Below are positions 63,861-64,000 of a stretch of DNA of 64,000 nucleotides, one piece after another. Positions within the stretch are counted from its first letter, which is position 1, and the number at the start of each line of letters is the position of its first letter. Location of the stretch: the NCBI RefSeq assembly GCF_902635505.1, contig NC_045430.1, positions 271,511,181 to 271,575,180 of the forward strand. The letters run 5' to 3'. The notes under the pieces were generated by a model. That model made no database searches. It was not told where the DNA came from and saw nothing but the letters and a program-made list of their open reading frames with translations. The stretch is from Sarcophilus harrisii. Lineage: Eukaryota; Chordata; Mammalia; Dasyuromorphia; Dasyuridae. Position numbers and translations under genes: made by a program.

Positions 63861-64000
63861 ATCAGTCAGTTACTTATTCTTGTGAATTACTGTTTACTGT
63901 GTGAATACTGTTCCCATTAGTGTCAGTTGCTTTCCAGATTAGACCAGTTCACAACTGAGATGACTCAGTCAACAAACTTTTATTTAAGTGCTTCTTAGAG

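Larger units (their letters stand above)
60977..64000 (+). other. JAZF1: JAZF1 intron 1, 5' part
   Basis: This is everything downstream of the exon 1 donor to the window end. The first 1.4 kb is still CpG island, with a degenerate tandem array and a poly-C run. From about 62.4 kb it becomes ordinary sequence with CA repeats and old antisense L1 pieces. The next exon is not in the window, consistent with the very long first intron of JAZF1 in other mammals. Open frames such as 61038-62228 (+) show low-complexity composition and no domain. Confidence 0.85.

Noticed and set aside
1-64000. CRISPR arrays, bacterial operons, riboswitches, rRNA
   Set aside because: None seen. The repeat content, SINEs/LINEs and JAZF1 exon show this is vertebrate nuclear DNA; regular short repeats here are microsatellites.

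Overview
The window looks like a stretch of marsupial nuclear genome. It is AT-rich and gene-poor, and it is crowded with LINE-1 copies that share one 3' end type, tRNA-derived SINEs of the MAR1/WSINE kind, CORE/MIR-type SINEs and L2 tails. This mix is typical of marsupials. I cannot name the species from sequence alone.

The only host protein-coding sequence I can support is at the right end: the first coding exon of JAZF1 (60862-60976, + strand). It encodes the conserved N-terminus with the first C2H2 zinc finger and ends in a phase-1 splice donor. The exon sits in a CpG island of about 2.3 kb (60100-62420). A minimal start-stop uORF (ATGTAA) lies four bases before the JAZF1 ATG. Long alternating purine-pyrimidine tracts flank the exon on both sides, and intron 1 carries an AAAGTCA-type degenerate tandem array followed by a run of 34 C. 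The rest of the window to the right is the start of JAZF1 intron 1. Everything left of about 60 kb is upstream intergenic DNA; in human this is the interval between JAZF1 and the divergently oriented CREB5.

Region by region: 1-16 kb holds SINE/MIR fragments, two short L1 insertions with target-site duplications (TSDs), a 189-bp tandem duplication and an isolated CCAAT-TATA promoter-like module (about 14.5 kb). 16-22 kb holds an L2 piece, an old L1 3' end and a large L1 whose 5' part is inverted (twin-priming structure). 22-32 kb holds nested SINEs and two TSD-bounded antisense L1s, one with an AT-rich 3' extension. 32.7-39.2 kb is a complete-length antisense L1 flanked by a 14-bp TSD, with a recognisable 5' UTR, ORF1 and ORF2, all now non-coding. 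39-51 kb is mixed SINE/L1, including an L1 5' fragment at 44.4-45.4 kb. 51-55.2 kb is an old antisense L1 that received a solo LTR, two further L1 3' ends and a 61-bp tandem duplication. 55-60 kb is mostly unique sequence leading into the JAZF1 promoter.

The most informative structures are the JAZF1 promoter/exon architecture, the complete-length L1 (YY1-like motif at its 5' end and 42-bp repeats in the ORF1 coiled coil), the LTR-in-L1 nest, and a stretch of that L1 whose differences from a sister copy are mainly small gaps, which may point to consensus errors in the assembly.
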